Shown piece after piece: positions 25,001 to 36,169 of a stretch of DNA of 64,000 nucleotides. The position numbers and the translations under genes are program-made. Below the pieces are notes generated by a model. That model worked only from the letters and a program-made list of their open reading frames with translations. It did no database searches and was not told the DNA's origin. The stretch's first letter is position 1. Each line of letters opens with the position of its first letter. This stretch comes from Chloranthus sessilifolius (lineage: Eukaryota; Streptophyta; Magnoliopsida; Chloranthales; Chloranthaceae), in assembly GCA_021018995.1 (NCBI GenBank), contig CM037590.1, positions 38,938,287 to 39,002,286 of the forward strand, given 5' to 3'.

Positions 25001-26975
25001 TGGGAAAAAGATGTTGAACTTGGTTCCTTGGTGGACCCTGTTTCGTAATGTCTTCTTCTGTTATTTTGGCAAATCATATTAGATGTCTACCAAATTGACC
25101 AATCTAATTTGATCTTGGAACTAATCGTTCTTGGTCACATGTTTCTTATTAGCTTGGTCTTCTTGATATAAGGACGCATAAGCTTGCCTATGTTTTGTAC
25201 TCACATATCCTCATATAATTGTTGCGTCGAATGGGATGATTTCTTTTATTCTGCTAAATATTGACCACTTGCATTCTTTTATTTAGGATGATGAGTGACT
25301 ATACGGTGGAGACGATCAATGATGGGATTAGCGAATTCAATGTGGAATTTCATGGTCCAAAAGAAAGTACATTGTTCTCTCCCTTCTTATTAATTCCTCA
25401 GTGCAATATAGTACATCTTTGTTGTGCTGTGAGTTGTAGGTTGTTCTGTTGAATGTATATTTCCTTGGTCATTAATCTAAATCAGGATGGATGAGAAATT
25501 TTTTTGGGATAGGCAGCTTAATGGAGCTCTGTAGTTTGTGTGAAAATTCCCCAGATGCGTTAAAAAGTAATTCACTTAAATACTATAGAACATTGTGCTT
25601 TGATATCTGAGTCTACATTGTCCCTAGCTCACTGATGCAGCCTTCGTTCATTTTCTTCTGTTTTTATTCTTATGTTTTTTGTTGTTTATTCACATATCTG
25701 TTTCTTTTATGAAAACTACTGAATTTCTTTAAATGGTCTTGACTCTTGATGCCATGGTTCTAGGTGTCATCACCATGGTATTTAATGCTGTGCTTTTTGC
25801 GTTCTTAAAACCTCTAGGTGTCATCACCAAGCGTGACAGCTTCATTAGGATAATTGAATCTTAATGCTTCATTTTTATGAATTTTAACTGTTGTCCCTTT
25901 GCAAAGAGTGTGAGTTTGTAAAAGCATTTTTTCAAATGAATTTTTGACTGTTTAACAAATATGACTGTTCGTTGGTGCCTGTGCACCAAAGTGTGCAACC
26001 AAAGGGTATGATCCTCCATTATCAACCAGTAGATATTGTAACTATTTAATCATAATCAACCCAAAGGTTGCAACCCCTATGAGAGGGTGTTTAAAGGTTT
26101 ATAAATTTTGGACCTTGGGTGTTTAATGATTATTGTGACCAGTGTTGTCATAAGTGATCGCTTAAGCGATCCTAAGCAGCCAAATCGCATAAGCCATCTT
26201 GGCTTATGCGATGCAGGAGACTAAGCGATCGCATACTGATGTATGCAATCGCTTAAGTCATGTTTTATGGCTTATGCAATCGCAAACTCAGTATGCGATG
26301 GCATAATGCTCCAACGGTCATAAATATGACCATTGGAGCACTTTGTTAAAAAAAAAATTCTTTTTTGGGGGTCCCATTACCTCTATAAAAGGGTGTGCTG
26401 GGTCCTATACTCCTCACAAAACTATTTTGGCTCATTTTATTCCAAGAAACCTGGTCACTCTATGTGCCATTATCAAGACTTTAAAAGAGTTAAAATCAAG
26501 CTACTGTCGTGGCAGATGAAAACCTTGTTGTAATTTTCGAAGTCAACATGGTGATAGGTGGAAAGGATTGGCAGCTGGATTCCAGTGCCACTAGGCATGT
26601 AAGCAATGACAAGAATATATTTATATAATATGAGAAGGTGGAAAATGGACAAAAAATGTTCATGAGAAATTCCACTACAAGGGAAGTCGTTGATCAAGGT
26701 TGCGCTTGTTCTCACCGATGTATGGCATGTTTCGGTAAACCGGAAAAATCTTGTTTATGCTAATCTCTTTAACAAACATGGATTCAAAATTATAATCAAA
26801 TCCAACAATTTCATACTATCGAAGAATGATGCGTTTGTAGGCAAGGGTATACCTCTTGCGGAAAGTTTAAATTTAACTAGCGTTGTCAAAAGCGCTAGGA
26901 GCACCCAAGGCGACACGAGTGCTTGGGGCCGACGATGCCTAGGCACGTTTTTTCTTCAAGCTGCATTATAATTGT

Positions 26976-27051
<76 letters not shown>

Positions 27052-30000
27052 AACATATATTTACATATTTATATATTTATTAATAAGTTGTGATTTTTAA
27101 ATTTTTAAATTTTTAAACATAAATGTATATAACTCTATAATAGCAATCAAGTAATCAACAAATATGAAATGCAAGAAACAAATAAATATCATAAACAAAT
27201 TGAACATTATGTATTTATATGCACTAAAAAATATAATCTAACAAGCTAGCAAGTAGGTGTCTAAGTAACTAGCAAGCGCCCTAATTTTCTACTCTAGAGT
27301 GTAACACTGTAGCTTATAAGCTTAAGAGATATAAGTTTTAAGAGTATAGACTTAAGAGATATAAGTTTAACTTATAACTCGTGTCCAATTTCTAAGGTAT
27401 ATGAGGTTGTTTTGGCCCTTTTTTACTAAAGTAACTCAAGGCTCGCTTAGGTGCATTTTCGCCCTTCTACACCTATGCAAAACGTGCACACCTAGGTATG
27501 CCTTACTGCACCTGCACCTAAATTGGAAGGCACAAGCGCAGAGGATGCGACTAGGAGCAAGGCACACATAGGCGCACGCCTAGCGTGCCTTTGACAACAC
27601 TGAATTTAACCTTGATAATGACAGTTCTTTAGTTTTTATGTCACTTAATTTCTTTATATTTCATGTTTTGCAGATCTGGAAAATCTTGTATTTGCTAGTC
27701 TTTTTAACAAACATGAATTTAAAATCATTGTTGAATCCAATAAATTTATATTTTCTATGGATGTCATGTTTGGAGGCAAGGGGTGTGCCTATTGCGGAAT
27801 GTTTAAATTCAACTTTGATAATGGAAGTCCTTCGATTTTTGTGTTACTTGATTTCTTTGCGGGTTGGTAGATGAAGTAGATGAAGTTCATTTAAATGATC
27901 GATTTATTGAAACTATGGTAAAGTTAGATCTTCCTGAAATAGATGGGATAAGGCTATAATGATGATAATGATAGTAAAGTTAGTTCTTCTTCTAGGAAGG
28001 CATGATAATAGAGCATAAGTATAGCATATATGTGCTATCTAAAATGATCAAACAACCATTTAAGAATGTTGAATGGAAATCTAATTTGCCAGATACAATA
28101 AATTGGAATTGTTATAACTTAATTAACATAACTATAAGAAGTGAGAAATAGTATTTTATTACTTATATAGGTGATTGCTCCAGATTTACATATGTTTTTT
28201 TGTTGTGATTGGAATATGAAGCTTTTAATAAAGTTAAATTTTGTATACCCTTAGTAGAAAATCATCAAATTAAGGCAATAAGAATTGATAGAAAAGGTTA
28301 GTATATGTTACAAGAATTTTCAAACTTTTGTGACACATATGACATCAATAACGAGGTAAATTATCAAATGGTGTAGCGGAAAGAAAAATTGTACTTTCCT
28401 AGAAATGGTTAATTTTGATGTAGTGCAAAATTTTGATCTACCTCAAAATTTGAGGAAGAATACTAGGAAAAGTGGGAAGAAGAATAGGAAGAAAGAAAAG
28501 GAAAACCCAAAATTTATTGTCAAAAAGTCTCTGATGGAGAGTCGCAAAGTCGTCAACTGTCAATTTCGTTACTTTTATATTTGGCCTATTTTCAAGTGTC
28601 AAACGACGTCAGGTTGATGCGAAATTAGTCTTAAAGTCGTTTTTCATAGAGCCAATAAACGCGCAATTCCAACAAGTATTGAAGAAGTTATGGTCAGTTT
28701 AGTTGAAAGTGTTTCGAAGTACTTTTCCATAGAGCCAAGAAGCGCGCAATTCCAACAAGTATTGAAGAAGTTATGGTCAGTTTTTGTAGGCTGCTCTAAA
28801 AGTGATGAATTTCAAAACTTTTAGGTAATTAGGATTAGTTTTTGTTCTTATTTTATTTTAGCAAATAGAATGTGTTTCTTTTATTAGAAATAAGATTTAG
28901 TTTCCATATTGTTTTAGGACTTTATTTTATTGTTATACGAAAATTCGGATATTTCTTTTATTTGAATTAGGAATTAGAGTTGGACTAGGATTTCTAAATT
29001 TATGCATTGTAAAAGCCTATTTAAAGGTCACTAGTGCTGGAATAAAAAAGAGAGGATTGAATGAAATCTTTTGTTTGGAGCTTTTGAAGCCCTACTAGCT
29101 ACAGTTAGTATTAAGTGTTCCTACGGGTTCATTGGTAGAGGACTTTTGGTAGGATATTCCTTAATTCAACCACCTTGGAAGACTAATTTCAACCTTCCTG
29201 CAAGTTTTTCTAGTTTTTTGTCAAAACTAGTACCTTATCAAGTGGCTATCGTTTGCGGATCAAATCAAATTCAATGCTTTTAATTCCAGCACAAATTTCA
29301 ATTTTTCGGGAGAATCTTTGTTAACTCCATGTTATATATTGAATAGAATACTCATAAAAAGACAAATAAAATTCCATATGAAATTTGGAAAAGAAAAAAT
29401 TAAATTTAAGCTATCTTAAAATATGGGGTTGTGGAGATCTAGTAAAAGTACTGCATCCAAAAAGAAATAAGGTAAAAATAAAGGATATCGAATGTATATT
29501 TGTAGGGTAATTTTTAAATAATGCTACATATAGATTTTTAGTAAATGAATCAAATGATATTTTAAAATTTTCTATAATTGAATCAAGAAGTGCAGTATTT
29601 TATGAGACTAATTTAACTAATATTCTTAAATTTATTCGTGAAGAAATAGGTGAACCTTCAAATTAGAATGATAATTCTATTATTTAAAGTGAAAATTTAC
29701 AATAAGAAATAAGGGGGTTAAAAAAAAATCTAGTTTTAACCCAGATTTCTATATTAATTTGATGGAATGAAGAAATCAAAAAATTCATAAAACGAAGTTA
29801 ATTTTAATATTGAAGAGGATCCATGTACTTGGTGATGAAGTTTTTAAATTTATTGATTCCACATTTTGGAAAGAGGCCATAAATGATGAAATGTACTTTA
29901 TAATGTCTAATAACACTTGTGAATTTGTAGATTTATCATCTGGATCTAAACCTAATATTCAAAAAGAAACTTGATCCAAATGGTATCATAAAGGAACTAG

Positions 30001-32759
30001 TAAACACACGTTACCAAAAAAAATGTCGGCTCAAGGGTGCAGACTTCAATTTTAGCCCAACATGACCCATTGATAGCCCTGAACACTTATGGTTGTGAAT
30101 GGGCTAGGTTGACCCTTGACTCATCAACCTTACTTGGGTCGGGATTTACAGTTCACCAAAGTCCAAATAATCTCTATGGTTAGATATAAACTACAAAAGG
30201 GTCAAAGAAAAGGTTAAAGATAATTTCATAGGATGAATGAGTTGGTTACCCTATATAAAAATATTTCATGCATACAAAATTACAAATTCGTACACTTTTA
30301 GAGAATGAAGAGTTGGTTACCCTCAACCAATTGTTTTCCTAAGGTAGAGACTAAGTGTGTAGTGGTGATATTTTTTCTTAAGAGTGAACAGGTAAGTGAT
30401 TGTGTGCATGCTGCTCCATTTCAGTGCCACATGGTTCACGGGGCCATTACATAGATCAGATGCATCCTAGCGTGCATTAAAAAACTATATTCACCAAGTG
30501 ATTTAGAGTCTAAAAATGCTACCAAATGAATGATCACAATGTGATTGTCTAAAATTGTTTAGCTGTTCATTTGTTGCCACTGATAGCATATTATTCACAC
30601 GGTTCACGTACTATCATCTTGAAGAAATTTTAGTAGCACCATATAACACTGTCTAATCTATATAATGGCCCTATGACACCTTATGAAACATGTAGCATAT
30701 GGCCCCAAAGCGGTGCTACGTGTAACGGAATCAATGACCTATTAAAGTGAATTGGTTGGATTCCCTAAACCAACTTTAAGAACTGTGTGATTAAGTTGCT
30801 ACAGTGATTGTTTGCCAATCAAATGATCAGCTTAAACAACTTTAGATAGTTACAATGTGGTTGTTCATTTTGTGATAAGCTTAAGAATGAATGGTTTAAT
30901 GAATGGGTATTGGGTTGGATAGTCTGTAATCTAGGCCAACTTAAATAAGGTTAGTCGTTTTGTAAATATGAGATTTGTAGAACATTACCGAGAGTCGACT
31001 TTGTTGTTTATATGAAAGATTTCTTAGTTATGTAATTATTTATGATTGTCCATCTGAATAATTCTATCTATTGATGTCATTTCCAATCATATTGTGATGC
31101 TTGTAGGCCTTTATGAAGGTGGAGTGTGGAAAGTCCGTGTTGAGCTTCCAGATGCATATCCCTACAAGTCCCCTTCTATTGGTTTTCTAAATAAGATTTT
31201 CCACCCCAATGTTGATGAACTGTGAGTATGCCTGCCCTCTAATAGTCGTTAACCTCCATCATCAGCTGATCAAAATTTTTAGGATCAAATATGCCCATAT
31301 TATTTGCATGACTTGTCATAAGTTTTCATAATCGTTCAAAAAATTTATATATAGAGTGGAAATTTTTATTTGGTTTGTTGCTTTTCATCGCTACCATTCT
31401 CTAACTTCATTGCAATTGACAGGTCTGGTTCTGTATGCTTGGACGTCATCAACCAATCATGGAGCCCGATGTTTGGTAACTAATTTATTCATGTGCATCT
31501 ATGTATGAGCTTTGTATAAATTCATTCCTCTTATGTATAAGACTTTTTGTTTTCTTACTATGGCTGATGTGGGCCGCAGATCTTTTGAATGTGTTTGAAG
31601 TATTCCTTCCGCAGTTGTTACTTTACCCAAATCCTTCAGATCCATTAAATGGTGATGCAGCATCTTTGATGATGAAGGACAAGCAACAATATGAACAGAA
31701 AGTAAAAGGTAAAGCATCTGAAAAGTTCATTTTCATAATTTTTTTTTTCAATGCTATCATCAAGAAATCAAGAGTGTAACGTACTCTATAATCCGTGCAA
31801 CGAAGCAATGATTCCTAAGAATAGAACACATTTTTCTGAAAGTCTGGAGTGATGGGTGTTACCCTCACTATAAAATAGCCCCATAAGACTGATTACCAAT
31901 TTTGGGATGGTCAACCATCCACAAAAAAAGTCCACTGGTCAGGGAATACAGTTATGCAACCAGTGTGGTTTATTGGGCTATGGGCATGCATACCTAGCTA
32001 TGTGGCTCAACGATGAGCCAAAGTTTTGGACTATATAGTGTGTAGTATTTTACAAAGATTTTTCTTACATCTAATGCGTGAGGAAGCATGATGCCATAGA
32101 ATTACGCCTAAAGATTAAATGCGGATATAAATTTCATACAATCAATTATGCTTTGAATGGTTGATTAGTGGAGTACAGCTCAACATCATCATGAAATTAT
32201 TAATTGATTAAAACTATACCCACCAGTCAACCATTCAGAGGGGTGATAAATGGTACTTGATTTATGGGTACGCTATGAGTTTCATACCCTCGAGTAGTAG
32301 AGCGTATTAAATCTTGAGCTGGTATTAGCCTATGCGGTATCTGACCTGAGTGCCAGCAGCGGCACTCCGGTCAATCTCCTTTTGTCGAAAAGGTCAAGCC
32401 TCTGGAGCTGCACAGGTTGTTATGAGCATGCAAATCAGTGAAAGTTCACTTTTGACCATTCACAGATTTGGCGCTCAAAATCTCAGCACAATGGCGGTTT
32501 GAGATTGACCTGAGTGTTTCTGCTGGCATTCAGGTTTAGTACTTTATACTAAGTTATTACATCTTACTTCTGCGAGTGAGTAGCTCATGATAGAACACTG
32601 TTTTGAGTAACTCTATTGATGACAGAGTACTGTGAGCGTTATGCTAAGAGGGAGAGCATTGCAAACACTCCTGCCGAAGAAAGTAGCGATGAGGACATCA
32701 GTGACGGGTGTAGCAATAGGTCCAGCGACGATGAACTTGCGGGACATGTGGACCCTTGA
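22014..32759 (+). CDS. Ubiquitin-conjugating enzyme E2, UBC4/5/6 (UBE2H/Ubc8-like) type
   Basis: Accepts ubiquitin from E1 as a thioester and passes it on with E3 ligases, in nucleus and cytosol. Six coding exons: 22014-22057, 25287-25366, 31107-31221, 31423-31475, 31580-31708, 32626-32759. Joined they give 555 nt, 184 residues plus TGA, all introns GT-AG with matching phases and no internal stop. The start [15 protein letters not shown] is that of plant UBC4/5/6, which are about 183-187 residues. The UBC fold shows [13 protein letters not shown] (about 74-76) and the catalytic Cys at about 85 (SGSVCLDVI), then WSPMF. The tail (about 145-184) is acidic and Ser/Asp-rich, as in this class. Introns 1 (3,229 bp) and 2 (5,740 bp) are full of transposons. 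Probably functional; which of UBC4, 5 or 6 cannot be told. Confidence 0.94.
22640..22875. repeat. Cluster of GAATCATACAATTCA-like palindromes (intron 1)
   Basis: The words AATCATACAATT, GAATCATATGATTCAAAT and ATTGTACGATTCA recur in both orientations within 230 bp. This looks like the remains of a fold-back element; no ends are recognised. Confidence 0.45.
23785..23895 (+). mobile_element. SINE-like tRNA-derived element in E2 intron 1
   Basis: Starts GGGCTTGTAGCTCAACTGG (box A-like TAGCTCAACTGG at 23800-23811), has a box B-like GGTTCAATCCC at 23844-23854 and an A/G-rich tail. It is flanked by near-identical 10-mers AGAGTTGCAG (23775-23784) and AGAGTTGTAG (23896-23905), as expected for target-primed insertion. 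It cannot be a functional tRNA: the arms do not pair and no CCA-side acceptor stem closes. Confidence 0.55.
26143..26340. mobile_element. hAT-like element end in E2 intron 2
   Basis: Begins CAGTGTTGTCATAAGTGATC, the same first ten bases as the right end of the hAT MITE below, and is rich in internal palindromes (GATCGCTTAAGCGATC, GCTTATGCGAT). No matching second end is seen nearby, so it is probably one end of a broken element. Confidence 0.45.
26878..27602. mobile_element. hAT-type MITE (725 bp) inside the copia fragment
   Basis: Ends TAGCGTTGTCAAAAGCGC and, inverted, CAGTGTTGTCAAAGGCAC. It is flanked by perfect 8-bp duplications AATTTAAC (26870-26877 and 27603-27610), the hAT signature length. 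It contains a compound (TA)n(GA)n microsatellite at 26976-27049 and no transposase. Removing it rejoins the copia sequence. Confidence 0.85.
28416..29293 (+). mobile_element. Solo LTR (family 2, copy 2) in copia integrase
   Basis: 878 bp, starts TGATGTAGTGC and ends CCAGCACA, flanked by perfect AATTT duplications (28411-28415 and 29294-29298). Removing it rejoins the integrase as [14 protein letters not shown]. It is homologous to 14529-15656 in the opposite orientation. It contains an internal duplication: GCGCAATTCCAACAAG plus the following GTATTGAAGAAGTTATGG occurs at about 28658 and 28744. Confidence 0.85.
32336..32542. mobile_element. Fold-back MITE in E2 intron 5
   Basis: About 207 bp with long inverted ends (CTGACCTGAGTGCCAGCAG against its partner with CTGAATGCCAGCAG). 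A copy sits at 44351-44568; shared words are CAATCTCCTTTTGT, ATCAGTGAAAGTT and GTTTGAGATTGACCTGAGTG. No coding capacity. Confidence 0.75.
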
Positions 32760-32999
32760 AGCACATCCCAGCTCATCTGGTTGCTCCTATTGAAAACAAG
32801 ATCATCTTCCATTTTACTCTTTTTTTGTCTCCTTTATAGTTGTATAACTATGTATTCAATTCTTTGTAAAGTTGCATCGGTAGTTGGAACTCCTCGGCAT
32901 GTTAACATGCACGATCTAACTACTACTCAAGCTGAAGAAAAAAAGAAAGGTGGGGAGAGTCAAATATCCCTGGCTTCTTCATTTATAGTGGCAAAACGT

Positions 33000-35900
33000 T
33001 AATTACCAGTTGTTCTTACTCCAGGTTGGCTTCTGTGTTCTCTTTGCAGTTCTATTTGTGAGTCTCATTTCTCTCCTCATTCAATTTGGCTCTATAACTT
33101 GCCATAAGGATAAGGATTTAACAAGATTTTTACAGCTTTTATACATTTGACGCTAACTATCCTTGTTTAGGTCTTCGGGCTGGCATAACGGAGAGTTTTC
33201 TAGTTCTAAATTTAAAAGACAGGTGCATCATGTATGCCATTGTCAAAAAATGGAGGCATAGGATTTATCCCTACTGAGTGGTACGTGTGATGAGTGGGTG
33301 TTGCATGTACCCGGGGACATAGTCGGGTGCTCGAAGAGGCCAGATTCCCTGTTATAAAAAAAAAAAGGTCCTATTCATGAGGTCAGCTTTGCAAGTCATA
33401 TTTCTCCTCACACATGTACATGAGTTAAAGCTCGTTGTTATTCTACAATCCTTCGAGTCATTTTCGATGTTTATCTTTTATACCTATTTGTTGCTATCGT
33501 TTCAATCGTAGGTACAAAGGTTGTTTCAAGCCTGATAGACATGCTCAAACCATGTCAAGTGTCATTTTTTTTACTCTATTTTATTGAGGTTTTACTGCTA
33601 AACTTCTTCGTGTACTTGTTCAGGTCAATCTCCTTTTGTACAAACTCCTCTTGTTGCTTTTTGTACTCCCCCTCATAAAGGAGTGCGAGATTTCTGTTGT
33701 TTCATAAAAATCCTCCTTGCCTCGGCGTTACTCGCCTTGTATTAATCTTGTTTGAAATGTCCCCCTTCAAACCCACCATCAGGTCGTATAGTAGATATAA
33801 ATGGTTATCAGTTTTGAGTAAATCATCATCGATGTCCTCATTAGTCCTAATAGCATGTTCTATTATTTGAATTCCATATTTCTTAAGACCTTTCCAAAGT
33901 TTAAACTTATCCTTTACTTGTTTATTTGCCATATTTAACTTGTATTTGGTCCTACTTGATCTAAGAAGAATGTGATCTATATAAAAAAGTTTCGTCTTGT
34001 AAACTTTTGATGAGAACGAATGAGGACTCAAAGTAAACTTTTGATACAACCTATTTTTTTACTAGGAATTTAGTTGTTAAACCATGCATAATTATTAGAC
34101 AAGCTTCTGTTTCTTAGTGTGCATCTTGACTTTCGTTAAATTGATAAAAATCATATTCAAAACTTTTCTCTCACTAAATATTTCTGAGTTGTTTCGACGA
34201 CAAACTTGATCTCCCATTTGATTTTTAACCTTAAATATTATTTTATTCCCATAGTTTCACAGTATGACTCATAAGTTTAATATTCACTAAAAAGAGTTTC
34301 ATGATGTGAGTGTGTATCTTGACTTTCACCCCTTCCAATCATAGTGACCAACTGACCATGCCTTGGTATGGGAATAAAAAGGCTCCAGAAATATATAGAA
34401 AGAACAGTAAATTTTGGCAAAAATGGGAAAATTTTAAAATATTTAAAAGTATTAATAGGGTTTTAAACAGGAAAAAAATGGGTTTAAAATGCGTTTTTTC
34501 GAAAAAGGGGATTTTTTCCAAAGACTTTTTCCGCATTTTATTTTTCATTTTTTAAAAAAAATCATTTTTGGTCTCTATGCTTCCACTTTCATAAGTTGAT
34601 GTGAAATAATTTTAAGGGCATTTTAGAAAAAAAGAATTGTCTTTAAAAAGTTTTAGAATATTATACTATTTCCAAAAGTTTTAGAGTAAAAGGATTGACA
34701 CGGTTTATGACGTTTCAGAGATGTGTTTTTGTCAACTTGAGAGAAATTAATACTTGAAATTACATAAATGCCCTTCCATTAAATCTTGATGAAGAAGTAA
34801 AATACTGGCTTTCATTGCCAATTGGTTTAGAAATTTACGGGTTCATGGCCAATCATAATCGATCTTCTCCTGTATAGCGGATTTAGGCCCGCAATTTTCT
34901 TTCTTCAATATAACTTGAGCATAACCCGACCATACGTTCTTCTTTAATGCGGATTTGTTTTCTCTTGAAACCAGAAGCACCCATTAATGGAGGGAGGCCT
35001 GTAGGAGAAAATTAGGTCATTATTCATTTGTGTTACCAACTCACTAAGGGATTAATGGCGGTCTTGGTTGACCAATTATCTTTTCATGATGGTAGAGATC
35101 CTCATTAATGGAGGTATTTCTTTGTTATGTTTACATAGAGATCTTTCTCTGATCTAAAGAACGGACAGATCGATTTTCAAAGAGTTTGCACACAACGCCA
35201 TTAAAAAAAGAAGCAGATCAAAGAGAGGCCAAAACCACGAGTGACCATTAATGGAGGTAATTAATGGCGTTCTGCGCAGCTCTTGTGAAGATTTCATTAA
35301 TGGATGGCTCATGGTTTTTTAGAGAAGAAAATGAGAGAACTCTCGTAGTTTCTAAGAGAAGAAGAAAATGAGAGAACTCTCCGACATCGATGAAGAGAGA
35401 TTTGGTCGCCCAGGTTTTCTTCTCTTTTGATTTGGAACATTTGGGAGAGAGAAGGGCATTATAGTAATCACCTATTTACACTTTGTTTTTGGGAACCTAA
35501 AAAATAGTGTCAACCCTATTTTGCTGAAAGTTTCCAAAGGAGTGTAATACTTTTAAACGAATTATAGGGGATCCTATTTTACTAAATTTTCCTAATTTTT
35601 AATGTGAAATTCCCTTCCAGCCAAGGGGTCTAAAATCGGTTACATATCTCATAAGTAAATGGTCTTGAGACCGCGAGAATTTTGGTAGAATGAAGGGTCA
35701 ATCATTCATAAAAAAGAGAATGAGGGGTCAACCATGTCATAGAGTATAACTTGGGATTTGGTGATACCTCAAACATGATAGTTATCGGAGCAAATTTACC
35801 CATGCCAAAGGGGTTAAAGATCAAGAGATGATTGGACGAAATGGCACTTAAGCCCTATTTGTTAACACCTGCAATTTGCAAGTGTTTGGTAATATGGTGG

Positions 35901-36169
35901 GACCATAAACTAGAATTTTTTTGAAAAAAAACTCACATAAAATTTCTAGCCAAAATTTGGCGCATTTTTTTTTGCCCATGATACGGGTTAAAAGTTCGGA
36001 GAAATTTTGGTGGCCACCCTCGCAACCCGAAATTCGTTCTTTTCAACTCGGATATTTCATGCTTAAAATCGTTTAATTGCTTTAGATCAATCGATCAAGG
36101 TTTTTTTTTCACCATAATTTTTCATATAATGGATCTTGAGATTATGAGCTTATCATCAAACGCTCAATT
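33000..36169. other. Gene-free stretch downstream of the E2 gene
   Basis: Includes the E2 3' flank. A 115-codon open frame at 34049-33702 (-) matches nothing I know and lacks a convincing ATG. The rest is AT-rich with no structure that I can support. Confidence 0.4.

Larger units (their letters stand above)
26560..30010 (+). mobile_element. Truncated copia retrotransposon in E2 intron 2
   Basis: Degraded copia pol on +: protease end ([15 protein letters not shown]), pre-integrase ([17 protein letters not shown]), integrase core ([12 protein letters not shown] at about 28170) and NGVAERK (28370), the integrase tail ([11 protein letters not shown] at 29315) and the start of RT ([19 protein letters not shown] at about 29865). 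It stops near 30010 before the RT catalytic core. No LTR or PBS is seen. The pre-integrase block occurs twice (26738-26877 and 27674-27815), an internal duplication. Two younger elements interrupt it. It runs in the same direction as the host gene. Confidence 0.75.

Noticed and set aside
33702-34049. 115-codon open frame on - as a hypothetical protein
   Set aside because: No convincing ATG at its start, no motif I recognise, AT-rich background where frames of this length arise by chance, and no splice or neighbour support.
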